A stretch of 64,000 nt of DNA from Cricetomys ansorgei (Eukaryota > Chordata > Mammalia > Rodentia > Nesomyidae). The notes under the pieces were generated by a model. That model saw nothing but the letters and a program-made list of their open reading frames with translations. It was not told the DNA's origin and searched no databases. The position numbers and the translations under genes are program-made. Positions 1 to 64,000 of the stretch are shown piece by piece (the stretch's first letter is position 1; each line of letters begins with the position of its first letter). The stretch spans positions 21,862,001-21,926,000 of the forward strand of contig JAMJFZ010001796.1 of assembly GCA_026225945.1 (NCBI GenBank), in the 5' to 3' direction.

Positions 1-212
1 TTACACAGAAGATTGTTTTGGTCTGGTTCATGTTTCCTTCCTCCCAAACATCACTGAAGACCAGGAAGTCTTGTTCTGCAATTTGCATTCCATGCTGTTC
101 CTTCATATCCCAGGGAGAAGCATCCATGCCCATGCAGATTCATGTCCTGGATTAGCACAGTGGTATCTCTGTGGGTCTTATCTCCCAGTGATGTAGATGT
201 TCTGTTTTCTAG

Positions 213-3015
<2,803 letters not shown>

Positions 3016-3340
3016 CTGATGTCACAGATGCTGTGGTGTCCTGGCACAATCTCCTTTTCTGGGCAGGTCTTCCCACCTCCAGCAGCAGGGAGTGTTCTCT
3101 TCTGACTCCACCATCTCAGAGGATTACTCTGGGTCACATGGAGACAGCTGCAGCTGGGGGTTACACCTCCTGGCCTTGGGGTCCATCCCCCTGCCTCCAG
3201 CTGAACCAAGGGTGTGGTAGATTGCTGCTCTCTGCTCCCCAGGGGTCTAGGCAGGAGCCTGTCCCAGCTGGCTCAGCTCTCCCACACTTGTCCCCTACTC
3301 CTGATAGCAATCCATAATAAACCAGGAGCTTCTAAGACTT
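3016..3340 (+). terminator. Sp140: Sp140 3' UTR with poly(A) signal
   Basis: About 320 bases of unique sequence follow the stop. AATAAA at 3316-3321 is the first canonical signal downstream, so cleavage is expected near 3335-3345. A B1-like SINE begins directly after. Confidence 0.7.
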
Positions 3341-3349
3341 CAACTCCTG

Positions 3350-3495
3350 AGATGGCTCACTCCTGCAGTCCCAGCTCTCGGGAGGCTGAGGCAGCAGGAT
3401 TGCTGCAAGTGTGATGCCAACCTGGGCTTCGTGTTAAGAACCACCTAGCCTGCGTTACAAAGAAAGATCCTGATTCAAGAAGTAATAAAAACTCA
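3350..3495 (+). repeat. Old B1/proto-B1 SINE
   Basis: Landmarks gcagtcccagctctcgggaggctgaggcagcaggattgct identify a diverged 7SL-derived element just beyond the Sp140 poly(A) site. Confidence 0.75.
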
Positions 3496-5045
3496 CCAAA
3501 TAAGACCAAAAAGGCCTCAACTCTGACTCTTTCTCCAGGAGACTGTTCTTAAGAAAATGGTCCCAGAAGCACAGCCACAGGGTGGGTGGGATTCTACAGT
3601 GGGGTCACTGTCCAACCAAAAGGGGATTGGTAGGGTATCAATAGGTCCTCAGGTGCAGCATCAGCATAGCCACATAATTTTAACTTGTGGAAAGGCAATA
3701 AAGACGGCATGAGCTGCAGCCAATGTGGCATATTCGCTAATGGATGGAGACAAGGTGACAGTTGTTAACTTGTACTGATAGATTGGAAAGAGTTACTGAC
3801 AGGCTTAGATGGGTGTCTCCTAAGGAAAGAGACACTCATACCCGCAGCTGGAAGCCAGGTACTAAGGAAGCCATGTTTCAAGTCCTTGTATTCAGGACAG
3901 AACTCCAGAGAAGACTGGATTCTAAGCTCGGGAATTCTCTGGCAAAGTCAGGGCCCTGAGATTCAGACTGGGGCTGTTGAAATTGATATGCATGAGAACT
4001 TTGAAATTCAGTTTCTCCTGAACCTACTTGCCTATAAAAGGTTCCCTTTGCTCCTTCTTGAATGAAAAAGCCACCTGTGTCCCCCATCTTGTTTAAATGA
4101 AGACTAAGCAGAGGCCTCTCAGCATGGCTCAACTGGACATGCCCTGGGTGGGGCTAGAAGATATGATGACAATACACAAGAGGAGTGGCTAACTTAGCCA
4201 GCTGGAGAGGCAAGGAGCTTGTGTGTGGGGTGGATAGTGGATAAAAATCTGAAATACTAAACTGGCTAACAGAGTTAACAATACTGTTGTGTTCTTCCAC
4301 GCCATAGGGTCTAATCAATCTGGTGGTGGCCAAGGGTAATGATTCTAGGATGTCCCTGTTTGGTTCCTGCACATTCAGCCTAGCTTCAGGACACATTAAT
4401 GAAGTGCTGGGACTGTGATAGCAGACCCATGGGAAAACCCTAATTGAAATGATGAGATAGCTCTACTTTCTAGTACAGAAAAATGAGCCATGGGAATACT
4501 GTGCTCCTCAGGGCCACTCAGAGCCATGAACTTAATGAGGTGACAAGGAACACACTGATGGGCCCATGGGCATCCTGGAGATGCTCAGCAGTGGCTGCTC
4601 TCTGTAGGATGGTGTAATGGTAGGACCGTTTCACAGTCCCAACCTCCATTGTTGGGGATGCAACAGAAACAGTAGGTTCCAGAATCACAGAGGCCAGGTG
4701 GAAGCACTTGACTGTTGGAGCCAGATAAAGTAATTTCCTTACAGACAGCTGGAGACCTTGTCTGCAGGTGTCTGTGGAGACAGCTAATAGGGTGTAAGGT
4801 TCCTACAGTCAGGATGGCGGGGCAACAGAAGGATACTGCTTCATGTATTTCACCAAAGCGTGGTGGAAACAGATGGGCAGATGGATGATGTCAGCTATCC
4901 CAGTAAAAATCCCAGATTCTTTCCACAATCTCCAATTTGAGCCAGTTGTCAGTGGGACTCAGAATTCATCAATGGAAATGATTTTCTCAGTTACCCTAGT
5001 GCAAAGTAAATTTTCCTAATTTCTATTAAAGTATAGCCTGTCTGC
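3496..5045. other. Intergenic unique sequence
   Basis: I see no exon, SINE or simple repeat that I can name. Short ORFs here lack family features. It may hold very old transposon remnants. Confidence 0.5.
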
Positions 5046-5046
5046 T

Positions 5047-5190
5047 AGGCCTGACGGAGCATTCCTTTAATCCCAGCACCTAGGAGAAAGAGGAAGGTAG
5101 GTCTCTGTGAGTTTGAGGACAGCCTCATCTATATAGCAAGTTCCAGCATAACTAGAGCTAGCTACATAATGGAAAGACCCTGACTCACAC
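5047..5190 (+). repeat. B1 SINE
   Basis: Landmarks tttaatcccagcacctagg and gtgagtttgaggacagcc. The tail runs into a CA/TC microsatellite. Confidence 0.8.
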
Positions 5191-5241
5191 ACACACACTC
5201 TCTCTCTCTCTCACACACACATACACACACACACACAGCCT
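5190..5241. repeat. (CA)n/(TC)n microsatellite
   Basis: Alternating cacaca, tctctc and cacaca runs grown from the tail of the preceding B1. Confidence 0.9.
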
Positions 5242-7345
5242 GCCTGAGTTCTGCCATATATTACTGTAGTCCTCTGTACTGGTGACTGTGTGTTCATTGA
5301 ATTTGGTGAGCAAGAATTCTGAGTATTTTGAATATCTTGGTAAATCAGAGGCACTCCAAGTATTTAGAGATAACTTTACAAAGATTCAGATGTCTGGTCT
5401 ATAGGTAAACATCCAATGGTGCAGTGTCTTGTAGCATGCCAGTGTCTTCCCTACACAGTTCCAGCCCTTGTACTTGGCATCTTGTACAACTAATAAGCAT
5501 AAGCTTAGGAAGACCACTGCTACCCAGCATAGGGATGGGGCAACCCCAGGCCAGTAAGAAGGACAAAGGGCTAGGAGCTAATCTCCTTGAGTCTACTGGA
5601 ACAGATTAGAAAAATGGCTATGTTTGGCAATCAGATGAAAACTATTTAAGGCTCTGTGAATCATGTGTTTGGGTGGGAGTGGGTATAGAAGGAATGTCAT
5701 CTTAATACAATGTGCTAATCAATGCTTCTATCTAATAATGCAGAATGGATATTATCACCAGCAAACAAAGCGAGATTGTGCATGTCTGGGCCTTTGTCTT
5801 TCATCAAGTTTTGGTTGCAGTTAGTCCTTTTTAGTTATTTGTGGTGGTGTGAGCAAGAATAGCTTAAACTGAGAGGAGGGACAAGCAAAGACACAGAAGT
5901 CAGCCCATGCTGATGGAAACCCAGGTTCTCCACCATCGGATGTGTGCCCTTGGGTTAAGTTACTTTTCCTCGCCCTTGCTTCATCTGTATCATGAAGATG
6001 CAGATATATGTAGCTCATGGGATTGTTGTGGGGATTGATGGGTTCATATTAATCATGCATTTAGAAAGTGTGAGATCCTGTATATAATTCACAAATAATA
6101 AACACAAACCTGCAAACTGACCCAAGCATCCTTCTATGAGTCAAGCTTCATTACCACCCAGAGAAGCTTTGATTATATAGATCAGACATGATGATCTATA
6201 GTTTATAGTTTATAGTTTATAGATGAAACTCATAGTGGTGGAGAGAGGGCAGGAAGCATAGGCTGCTGAGCTGGCAAACAGCTCAGGAGCCAGGACAGTT
6301 CTGGCCCTGACCTCAGAAACACCTGGCCTGAGGATCATCTACAAGCTGTTTAAAAAAAACAACCAAAATAAACAAACAAGAAAAAAAAAAAAACCTGTTT
6401 ATAACTCTTCACTTCAGAGTTCAGGGATTCCCCACAAGACAGTAGGATTATTCACATATGTTGCTCAATGGTCCCTCTACCCATATAACAAGGGAGGAAG
6501 AGTTGTTCACCCAAAGGAACCACTAGGAAACGGGCATGGGCAGAGCCTGAAGAGCTGATGGAGGGACTCAACCTGAGGAACATCTGTGAACCACTGCTAT
6601 TCAGTGGAGAAAAGGGGCAACAGACCAAACTGACCACCACCAGACCAAACTGAAGGGAGAGGCAGCAACAGCTAAGCTCTCTGAGTCTGCTGGAACAGAA
6701 TCTCTGTATCCACTGCCCTGTGCTGTGGAGGCAAAGGCTGGTCATTGTTCTAGAATGGAAGATGCCTACTCCACTCCACTGGACAATCAGGAGCAATGAA
6801 GGAGATTCAACCTGTCAGTCATCTTTCCTGAAATCAAGGGTATGGGATATTTGCTGTAAGGCTGCAGAGCTCAGCTGGGCTCTTACCCTGTTCACTATGG
6901 GGTCCTTGGAGCTGCTGGAGGTTTTGCCTGTCCTGAATTGAGAGGTCAAGGGCTCTTGGTAAAGACCCTCAACCTGAATTTCCCATTGTCACTCCTCAGG
7001 GTACCAGCCACACCGGGGATATGCACTTTCTGCCAGGAGGAGACGATGAGACTTTCTAGTTGTTCCCATGGGACACAGCTGTGAAGGTGGCCCTGAGAGG
7101 CTTCCCAATATCCTGGAGCCCAAGAACTACCAAGTCAAGCTCTCTAGTCTGCTTAGTGGGTCACATTTCTTAGCTAGTATGTGCTCAGAGAAACACAGCA
7201 GGGGGCAGAGGGAAGGCTATGGCCAAATCCCTTGGAAAGTGAGGACTACTTAGACAGTGTCTGAAGCAGTCACTCCATCGCCTTCAGCAAAGAAAAAAAT
7301 TCTCAGGCTTCTCAGAACATCTACATTTCTTCTGTCCAACTGAAA
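5242..7345. other. Intergenic sequence, mostly unclassified
   Basis: It contains a short agtttat tandem repeat near 6196-6225 and an A-rich stretch near 6352-6395. No gene is recognised. Small ORFs at 6452-6941 show no conserved domain. Confidence 0.5.
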
Positions 7346-7353
7346 GTCTAGAG

Positions 7354-7593
7354 CAGTGGTTCTCAATATGCGGGTCACAACCCCTTTGGAGGGGTCGAAC
7401 AATCCTTTCACGGAGCTCACCTAAGACCATCTGCGTATCAGATATTTACATTGTGATTCATAACAGTAGCAAAATTAGTTATGAAGTAGCAATACAAAAA
7501 ATTTTATGGGTTGGGGTCACTACGAACTTAGGGTCTTGTATTAAATACAACTGTATTAAAAGGTTGCAGCATTAGGAAGGTTGAGAACCATTG
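7354..7593. mobile_element. hAT-Charlie MITE (URR1-like)
   Basis: Non-autonomous DNA transposon with terminal inverted repeats cagtggttctcaa and ggttgagaaccattg. The 8-bp target duplication is imperfect (gtctagag at 7346-7353, ttctagaa at 7594-7601). The interior shows the usual cttcataac-type core (here cataacagtagcaaaatta). Confidence 0.85.
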
Positions 7594-7601
7594 TTCTAGA
7601 A

Positions 7602-9974
7602 CAATCTGCATTTTTTCCACAGGAGTGTTATTTACTCTGCTAAAACTGGCTCAGTCCTGTGAGCATGAAAGCACAGGGGGCGTGGCTCTTGAGCTACTTC
7701 CTCTCAAAGGCTTTCTTAGAGTCTGCTGCAGCTGGGCAAGAACATGTCTGTCCCCTGATTGGGTAGGAAGCTCAGAGATCTTTCTTTGGATCCTCTCAGG
7801 ACTCAAAAATCTGACTGGGGTGGGAATAACCAGGGCTCCTCTGCTGCCATTTGGTGAGGAGTTAGGAAGCCTGGCTTGGGTATGCATGAGGAAGCCCCCG
7901 AGGACCAGGCTGTTACTCAGGGAGTGACTTCGGATATTGTGCCAAAACCGAATGGCCTGTGGCCTCTGCAATCCGAAAAACCCTGACAGGTTCTGGGAGA
8001 GAAGTCAAAACTTAGGAGGCAGCTAGTCCAGAATCAACTTCCTGCTTCCTGTAGCCTGACCTTGAAAGCAGCCACAGTCTTACTCCGGGCAGATTAAACT
8101 TTTCTGGTGGGTAGATTCATGGAAAAACAAAAAGCAACCAACAAACAAAACCTAGACAGCCAGGATTTCTAGAGAGTGAAGAGGAAATCTCAGAAAAGAG
8201 AAAGCCCAGGTCATGGCTGGCGCCTGAGTAAACAGAACTCTATCTGAACTGAGAACTGTGCTTTGTTGTCCTTTGTACACAGACCATTTGCGATCTGAAC
8301 CACTGTAATTACCTGCACCATCTATTGTAACAAAAGCCCCCCAGTTCTGGCTTAAGCAGGAGTTGGTAGGTAGCTACCAATCCAGTCTAGACCCAGAATG
8401 AGCACCCAGGATCCTAGAACCCCTTTATCTACTCAGTGCCTGCCAGGTTTTCCATGGTGCTTCTTTTCAGATGTCCTGGTCTACACTCTGCTGAACTGAC
8501 ATGCAATTGCCTTAAAACTGGGGTTCCCCTCCTTAAACATCCATCCCAGCTTCTCTCTACACCCTATGGGTGTTTGACTGAAGAAGCAGTCACTGGTTTG
8601 GGCAAGACCAGAATGTTCTAGATTCCTGTATTAACAATTCTGCCAATATTGTAGATGAGAACTAGGGTGTGGGATGTTCAGGGAAGGGGATGACACTTTA
8701 ATGATACCCTTCCAGAGATGCCTTGGGGTGGGTTCTGTTCCCTATGTACCTCACCTCCCAGGAGTTACACCTGACTGACTAGGAGGGGAGAATTCAAAGC
8801 TTGACCTTGAGGTTGCAGGAGTGCCAGTCCTGGCTCTCCCTGGGGCCACTCCTCTGAGTCTCCAAAAATCAGATCAAACCAGCAACATAAATGCATTGGT
8901 TGACCATGGACACACTAGCTCTGAGAAACTTTTGCAAAGTCTTGTGCTACTTAGAGTCCTATATAGAAGCTGGCTGATTGATTTTGCTTTGTGTTTGTTG
9001 AGGAACTATGAAAATAGTCTCTGGGTTCTTACCCTGCTGAGTGACACATGATAAATTCAGGCTGCACCTGACCGAGCATCTCTACTGGTAAGATCCAAGC
9101 TTCCAATACTTGATTCTTGCAGACCAGGTTTAGAGATACCACCGTTGTGACTGGAGCTTGGCCTGGAAGCTGCATTGGGGACACGTGGCCCTTACTCAGC
9201 ATGACTCCACACTTGCCGGTTGGCTACCCACTGGGATGATTCCTGGGTGAGGGAACCATAGGCCATGGATAATGTATCTAAGGACTAAGAGGGGCTTCTA
9301 TTCTTTCTGGAGAGGAGAGTGTTTGGTGGATTCAAAGGGACCCAGAGCGTAGAGGATGGTAAACAGCACCCCAAGGGGAAGTGGGGTGTATGAAATAGGG
9401 GTGCAGGATATTTCCTGATGTTTTTCACATGAAACAATTCTTCAAGCCCTATTCCTTTTCTTAAAATGTCATTCCATCTGCTTTTGAAACTGGTTAATGC
9501 TTTGAAATATTTTAAATCAGCTTTAAGTGAGAGCTATGTGTTGGGAAGAGGCTCTGGATCACCCCACAAGACTTCAGAGTGAGGGGCACAGGAGCTTGGA
9601 GTGCTTTGGCTTCCAGGGAGATGGGGACTTCCTGGCGCTCGCAAGCAGAGTGCAGCTCTCTGGGGAGAGAAGGGCTTTTCCAGGAGGTGTGGATGAGTCA
9701 GGTTCACAGCGCCTCCCCAACAATTTGAATCAAGCGTGTCTAGGCCACAAGCTCATCTATGCTTACGTATTGTCAAATATTAAGATTATGCCATAACTCA
9801 GCACTTCTACCCCCAGCCCCAAGGTGTTTCCAGTGTCTCCATAGCTCTTGAAAAGGATTTTTGGTTCTGATCAATGACAGTAGAATCCAAGTCTAAGGAG
9901 ACTATTACCTTCAACAACCTCTATGGAAAGTATAGCTCTGCTGGAGCCTACTTTGACCAGAAAGTGTATAGTTC
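7602..9974. other. Intergenic unique sequence
   Basis: I see no recognisable exon, SINE or LTR structure. The ORFs at 7625-7971 overlap on both strands and carry no family motif. Confidence 0.5.
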
Positions 9975-9976
9975 CT

Positions 9977-10150
9977 CCTGAGGTGATGATAGCTCGGTGG
10001 TTAGGAACATTGGCTGCTCTTCCAGAGGATCCAGGTTCAATACCCAGCAACGCCCACAACAGTCTGTAACCCTAGTTCTAAGAGACCTGACACCCTCATA
10101 TAGTCATAAATGCAGGCAAAACACCAATGCATATAAAAGAAAGAAATAAG
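9977..10150 (+). repeat. B2 SINE
   Basis: Pol III box region gatagctcggtggttaggaaca followed by ggctgctcttccagaggatcc and a diverged 3' half ending A-rich. Confidence 0.8.
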
Positions 10151-10153
10151 AAA

Positions 10154-10178
10154 CTGCTGGATGGTGGTGGCACATGCC
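10154..10178 (+). repeat. B1 SINE, 5' fragment
   Basis: ctggatggtggtggcacatgcc is the start of a B1. The remainder continues at 10661 on the far side of an inserted LTR. Confidence 0.75.
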
Positions 10179-10660
10179 TGTAGAGGAACACTTGGAGAAA
10201 GTTTTTGGTTGGTTGGTTTCTGTAAAAACTCAAAATGCTTTTGGATTAGGTTTGTTTGCTCACCCCAACTGTGGTATAGTCTTTACGAGTTGGATTTGGA
10301 ATGCTTGCTGCAGGTGGCTATAATTTTGTCAGGTGCAGTCGTTCAGCATCTGTAGCTTGTCTTTAGGATTGTATGCTGCATGGGTTTATGGGAAGTTTTT
10401 GCTTAGGGCATAAAAGGTCTGAAGGCTTGGGGTGGGTGTTGGTTGGTGGTTCATTGGTTGGGTTGCTGTCATTAGTGTGATAATTCCTAAAAGAACAAAG
10501 GTTGGAGACATTTGAGCTTAGGACAGCATAAAAAGAGGCTGTGAAGATTTCTACCTCTCTCTCTTTCTGTATTAAGGCCACTTGTAAAAGTGGTGAAGGT
10601 TTCTATCTTTCCTTTTTCCTTCCCTAAATAGAGGGTAAAAGAGTATAGTGTACTGCTACA
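10179..10660 (+). mobile_element. Solo LTR (ERVK-like) inserted in a B1
   Basis: The element starts TGTAGAGGAACACTTGG, ends TACTGCTACA and is about 482 bp. It is flanked by catgcc and cacgcc, a 6-bp target duplication with one mismatch, typical of ERVK LTRs. A diverged copy of the same family lies at 48618-49169. No internal retroviral sequence is present, so it is a solo LTR left by LTR-LTR recombination. Confidence 0.75.
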
Positions 10661-10800
10661 CACGCCTTTAATCCCAGCACTCAGGAGGCAGAGGCAGGTG
10701 GATCGTTGTGAGTTTAAGACCAGCCTGGTCTACAGAGTGAGTTCCAGGACAGTCAGAGCTACAACAGAGAAACCCTGTCTCAAAAAAAAAAAGGAAGAAA
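10661..10800 (+). repeat. B1 SINE, 3' fragment
   Basis: Continuation of the split B1: ctttaatcccagcactcagg, gtttaagaccagcctggtct and gagaaaccctgtctc, then a poly(A) tail. Confidence 0.85.
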
Positions 10801-10920
10801 AAATCATTAGGGAAGAAGAGGAAGAAGGAGGAAGAGTAGAAGAAAAGGAGGTAGAAGAGGAGGAAGAGGAGGAGGAGGGGAGGAGGAGGAGGGGAGAAGG
10901 AGGAGGAGGAGGAGGAGGTC
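10795..10920. repeat. (GGA)n polypurine tract
   Basis: About 125 bases of almost pure A/G on the plus strand, dominated by gaggag units, expanded from the B1 tail. The acidic and serine-rich ORFs read here are artefacts. Confidence 0.9.
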
Positions 10921-11507
10921 ACCAGCTCTTTCCTTGCTGTGTGGCACGCACATGGCCAGTCTCAGTGGCAGGGGACTGTGGAAGAAAAGCATGTTGTGAC
11001 ATCGATGGGCTGCAGAGGAATGCAGTCTCCCATCTGTACCAGGACACATTTGGTGATACAGAAGCTAAACTGAAGGACTATGGGTGATGATGCAGACTAG
11101 AGGTAGGGACTCCCTGGGGATGAGGCCTGGACCAGCATCCTGCCTCCTCCTGCTGTGTTATCACAGGACCATGGGCTCCTCCAGAGGTATTCCTTATGGG
11201 TGGTCCTTAGATCTTCAGAAGATGGCAGGGTGGACCTCCTGTGTTCCTGTCCTTAACCTCTTCCTGCATCCTTCTCTATCTCCCCAGCATCTCACAAACT
11301 TCAAAGCTTCACACCCCCTTACCTTACCCCCTGAGGTTCTAACCAGGTCTGGGTATTAAGAAGGGAACTTGAAGGAAGAGACTGACTTAGGCTTAGGATT
11401 AAACAAGCTTAGGGGCCTCATAGCTCCAATTTTACGTTTTGCCCAACCTTGGTTCCAAACCATCTGATCAGCAGAAGAGTCAGAATGAGGATCAAAATAC
11501 TTGTTTG

Positions 11508-11715
11508 GGGCTGGAGCGATGGCTCAGAGATTAAGACTGTATTCTTCACTTACAGAGGACCTGGGTTTGATTCCCAGCACTCAGAACTGCCTATACCTCC
11601 AGCTCCAGGGATCCCACACTGTCTTCTGCCTAGTCAGCTCCCTGCACTCATGTGCACACACCCCATACAGACACCATATACATCTGTTTATAATAAGATC
11701 ATTTAAAATGTTTTA
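11508..11715 (+). repeat. B2 SINE
   Basis: Full-length-like B2: ggctggagcgatggctcaga, gacctgggtttgattcccagcac, ending in a tataataagatcatttaaaa tail. Confidence 0.85.
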
Positions 11716-12560
11716 TTCCTGGTAGAAGTAGAGTTGGAGGCCTCTCTAAATGTGGGACAATAAAAGGAGCCCTGATTCCAACCTCAGGCACAGCCTCAGG
11801 CTGCTGCTGTCAGTCACACCCACTCCAGCCCAAACCAGCCTACCCTAAGGGGATGGGAATAGAGCATGGTCTCTGCAGGCAAGAGACTGTGAGAGACCCA
11901 GCAGGGTACAGGCTCATCTAGTCCATCAATCCCCTCAGAGAAAGTCTTCCCAGAAGGAGGAGCAGAGAGGGATCAGATGTATCCTGATGATCAGTTGGGT
12001 GCCTCCTGGAAGGAGGACTCCCTAGAGGTGTCTGCAGGAGGTGTCACTCTCCAGGGCCACACCTCAGGTGGACAGGTTCTCTGTCCTTATGCCCAGGTGG
12101 CCACTGTTGCAGCTTCCTCCTGCCCTTGAGTTCTAGGCTGGGATGACAACTCTTTAGAGATGATGCTCTGACTCAGTGTCAATCAACTTGGGGAAGGCCC
12201 CTCTCCCCACAGCTTCTGAGATCTGAGGGAAAGCTTCTCTTGCTCAGGATCCAACTCCTGGTTCTCCTGCTAGCCTGAGAGATCACTTGAAAGTGTTTGG
12301 CCCTCCTCCATCTCTCCCAAGACGCTTCAGCCGGGGACAAGACAAAAACTGGATTACAACCAACCCCAGGTAAACTCTGCTACCCTCCTAGACACAGGAG
12401 TAGCTGAGAACAGTTGGGGTTCCAGTGGAGGTTTGGCTTGGGGTTTTGCTTTTCTCTGTCTTTGCATGAATAAGGTCTCTCCCAGAAACTGGTCCTGTTT
12501 GTCCTTGGTGTGGCCCTTTGCAATCCTCTAGAGCCCACCCCCTCCTCCTCATACCTCCCA
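11716..12560. other. Upstream flank of Sp100
   Basis: Unique sequence without a recognised exon or transposon. It contains Sp100-proximal promoter flank only by position. Confidence 0.45.
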
Positions 12561-12563
12561 CCC

Positions 12564-12622
<59 letters not shown>
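12564..12622. repeat. (CA)n microsatellite upstream of Sp100
   Basis: About 29 CA units starting from a C-rich run. It ends about 85 bases upstream of the ISRE-like site. Confidence 0.95.
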
Positions 12623-12624
<2 letters not shown>

Positions 12625-12699
12625 TTTCTCCTTCTCCCTGCCACCACATTTCAGGAAAAAAGGAAGGACAGTATCTCACAGCAGCACACTTGTGATTAG

Positions 12700-12745
12700 A
12701 GAAATAGTTTCATTTCTCTTTTCCCCATCAGGGCGGAGCCCTCCC
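12700..12745 (+). promoter_or_regulatory. Sp100: Sp100 promoter: ISRE-like element and GC box
   Basis: AGTTTCATTTC at 12706-12716, followed by tcttttc, reads on the other strand as GAAATGAAACT, close to the ISRE/IRF consensus (GAAANNGAAACT) but with one base fewer between half sites. GGGCGGAGCC (Sp1-like) follows near 12731. There is no TATA box. The position about 150 bases before the start codon fits the known interferon induction of SP100 in mammals. Regulation here is inferred from motif and position. Confidence 0.6.
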
Positions 12746-12870
12746 TGGCATGATAGTACTCAAGCTGACTTCCTGCTCTCAGCTGTGAGCCACAGCAGCC
12801 AGTCTAGAAGCCTGTGCAGAGACCAGGGGATCAGAGCTCATTCTCCCAGGCTCCAGGAGGGGTTTGGAAG

Positions 12871-62314
<49,444 letters not shown>

Positions 62315-62924
62315 GTGAGTTTCCAGATCTTCTGAGCTCTTCACCTTGAAAATGGCACAGTGCTGGGAGCAGGCTCCTGTGTTGGGGTCTGTCAGCCCGG
62401 ATCTGTTTGTGGGGCTCAGGATATAGGCAATGCCATACTCTTTGTTGAAGTGAGAGGTTGCAAGGCCAGGTTAACAATAAGAAGAGGGCCTGAGAATACA
62501 AGTCAGAGGAACAGAAGTTTCTGGTGTTACTGCCCTAGTGCGTCACACAGAATGCATTTAATAACCCCAGCAGCGAGTGTGTGAGAGATTTTCTTCCAGG
62601 GTCACTGCCTGAGCCCAGGACCAGGGCTTCTATCACCAATGAGTTAAGTGGGTACCTCTCTCCATAGCACACCCCAAATCCAGGCACCCATGAGAAAAGG
62701 GGGACTTGTGTGTGAAGTGTGCTGTTTGTAAATGGTTTCAGCGCAGCAAGTTCCTCTTGTGTTTCTGGGAGTGACAGAAGCTCTCCCCAAACCCACATTT
62801 CCAGATGCCACCCAAGGGCCAACTGTGCAGGACGGCATTCCTCAGGAGAGTCCCGGGCCTCTTGTGTTCATTCTTCTTTGCAGAACACCCAAGAGGCCAC
62901 TGATCAGGGCATTTTCTTCCCTTT

Positions 62925-63030
62925 CCTTTCTTTTTTTTACCCCTCTCTTTCTTTCTGTACTGGGTTTGAACCCAGAGTCTTGTGCACATGAGGCATACAC
63001 TCACTGGGCTGTACCCCAGGCTGCACTTTC
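62925..63030 (-). repeat. ID/B4-type SINE fragment
   Basis: gtactgggtttgaacccaga, gtgcacatgaggcatacact and ctgtaccccaggctgc. Confidence 0.7.
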
Positions 63031-63814
63031 ACATGTTTAAATGTCATAAAGCTGTAGCCTGTCAGGCTACCTCCTCCTCCCCCTCTGTGAAAAAGGCCCA
63101 TAAGAAGCCCGTTTAGTGCCTCATACTAGAGTAAACCCTCTACACCTGGGTGGGAAATGTACGTGCCTGAGACACTCAGCATCAACCTGTGTGGGTCCGT
63201 TACCTGTAACTTCTGTCCAACTTGAAGCTAGATAAGAAAACCATGGGATCTAGAATTGTGAGAAAGAGATACACACAAGCTCCAGCTTCCCCTGTGCATT
63301 ACCCAGTGTTCTTTGCTCTATTGAAACACTCAACTCAGGCTACTCAATTTAGCTCACAGATTTAGAGACTCAATGGCCAAGATTGGGCAGCCTCGTATGT
63401 CTGTCCTTTGGTGAGGGACAGACGGCAGGAGCGTGTGCAGGAGGAAGAGATCACATCGTAAGACTGGAAGACAGTGATTGGGGTCCCATGAGAACTATCT
63501 TAATCCCACCTTCAATGATCTAGTACCACCTCACATATCACCATGTCAAGGACCAGGTTTTCAATATCTGAACCCTGGGGAAGGCTCTCAAACCACAGCT
63601 AAACTGCAAGTCAGTTTCTCTACAGTCTGCATCAGCCTCTCTAACACAGAGATTCCTCTTTTACAAAGAGGAAGAGAATAAAACGTTTCTCACCATATTG
63701 CTGTGAGAAGAAAAGAGACAACAGACATAAAATATTATGAAAATCATAATTGTTAAAGTGCGGTTCCGCTGGGCATCTACTGTGACTGATCTTCCTTCGC
63801 ACGACGTAGTTCTT

Positions 63815-64000
63815 CCTTTAAGACTTATTTTTATTTTGCAAGTACAGTGTTTGGCTGCGTGCGTGTCGTGTCTGTGCACTAAGAGTGTGCCCGGTGCCCA
63901 CAGAGCCCAGAGGAGGTCACCAGATCCCCTGGAACTAGACTTACAGACGGTTCTGAGCCACCATGAGGGTGCTGAGAACTGAATCTGGGTCCTGTACAAG
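63815..64000 (-). repeat. B2 SINE, cut by the window edge
   Basis: gtgcactaagagtgtgcccg, gaggtcaccagatcccctgg and gagggtgctgagaactgaat. Confidence 0.85.

Larger units (their letters stand above)
62315..64000 (+). other. Sp100 intron 16, incomplete
   Basis: No further SAND exon is visible before the window ends. The contents are one ID/B4-type fragment, one B2 and unclassified sequence. Confidence 0.55.

Overview
The window is mammalian genomic DNA from a muroid rodent. Two sets of short exons with GT/AG borders lie among B1, B2, B3/B4 and ID-type SINEs, rodent LTRs, hAT-Charlie (URR1-like) copies and long microsatellites. SINE divergence and the absence of young rat-type ID copies do not point to Rattus. 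A non-Mus muroid such as a cricetid is possible, but the species cannot be fixed from sequence alone. There are no bacterial genes, operons, CRISPR arrays or RNA genes.

Region 1 (1-3340) is the 3' end of a plus-strand Sp140-type gene of the SP100 nuclear-body family. Five exons encode a PHD finger, a bromodomain and the C-terminus, followed by a stop and an AATAAA signal. Region 2 (3340-12690) is intergenic and repeat-filled.

Region 3 (about 12700-64000, running off the right edge) is a plus-strand Sp100 gene. An ISRE-like, GC-box promoter precedes a first coding exon at 12871-12914. HSR-domain exons follow at 23416 and 25402, then a series of short exons for the disordered middle of the protein, including a sumoylation-consensus and SUMO-interacting-motif block at 36583-37491. 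A 51-nt basic exon is present three times (54712, 56579, 59749), and the first SAND-domain exon lies at 62210-62314. The 16 exons join in one open frame of 1384 nt (461 codons plus one base). Every intron after exon 3 is phase 1. The rest of the SAND domain lies beyond the window.

The gene order (Sp140-type then Sp100, same strand) matches the mammalian SP110/SP140/SP100 cluster, whose products are interferon-inducible chromatin readers of PML nuclear bodies. The most notable local feature is the segmental duplication at about 53.5-61.3 kb. It has an a-b-c-b-c-a-b-c layout with B1 SINE tails at junctions, and it triplicates one basic Sp100 exon. Other features worth a second look are a possible alternative terminal exon (43291), a possible 63-nt cassette exon (46797), a two-LTR minus-strand ERV in intron 12, a solo LTR that splits a B1, a 130-bp inverted repeat inside a split B2, and a minisatellite whose repeat changes strand near 42215.
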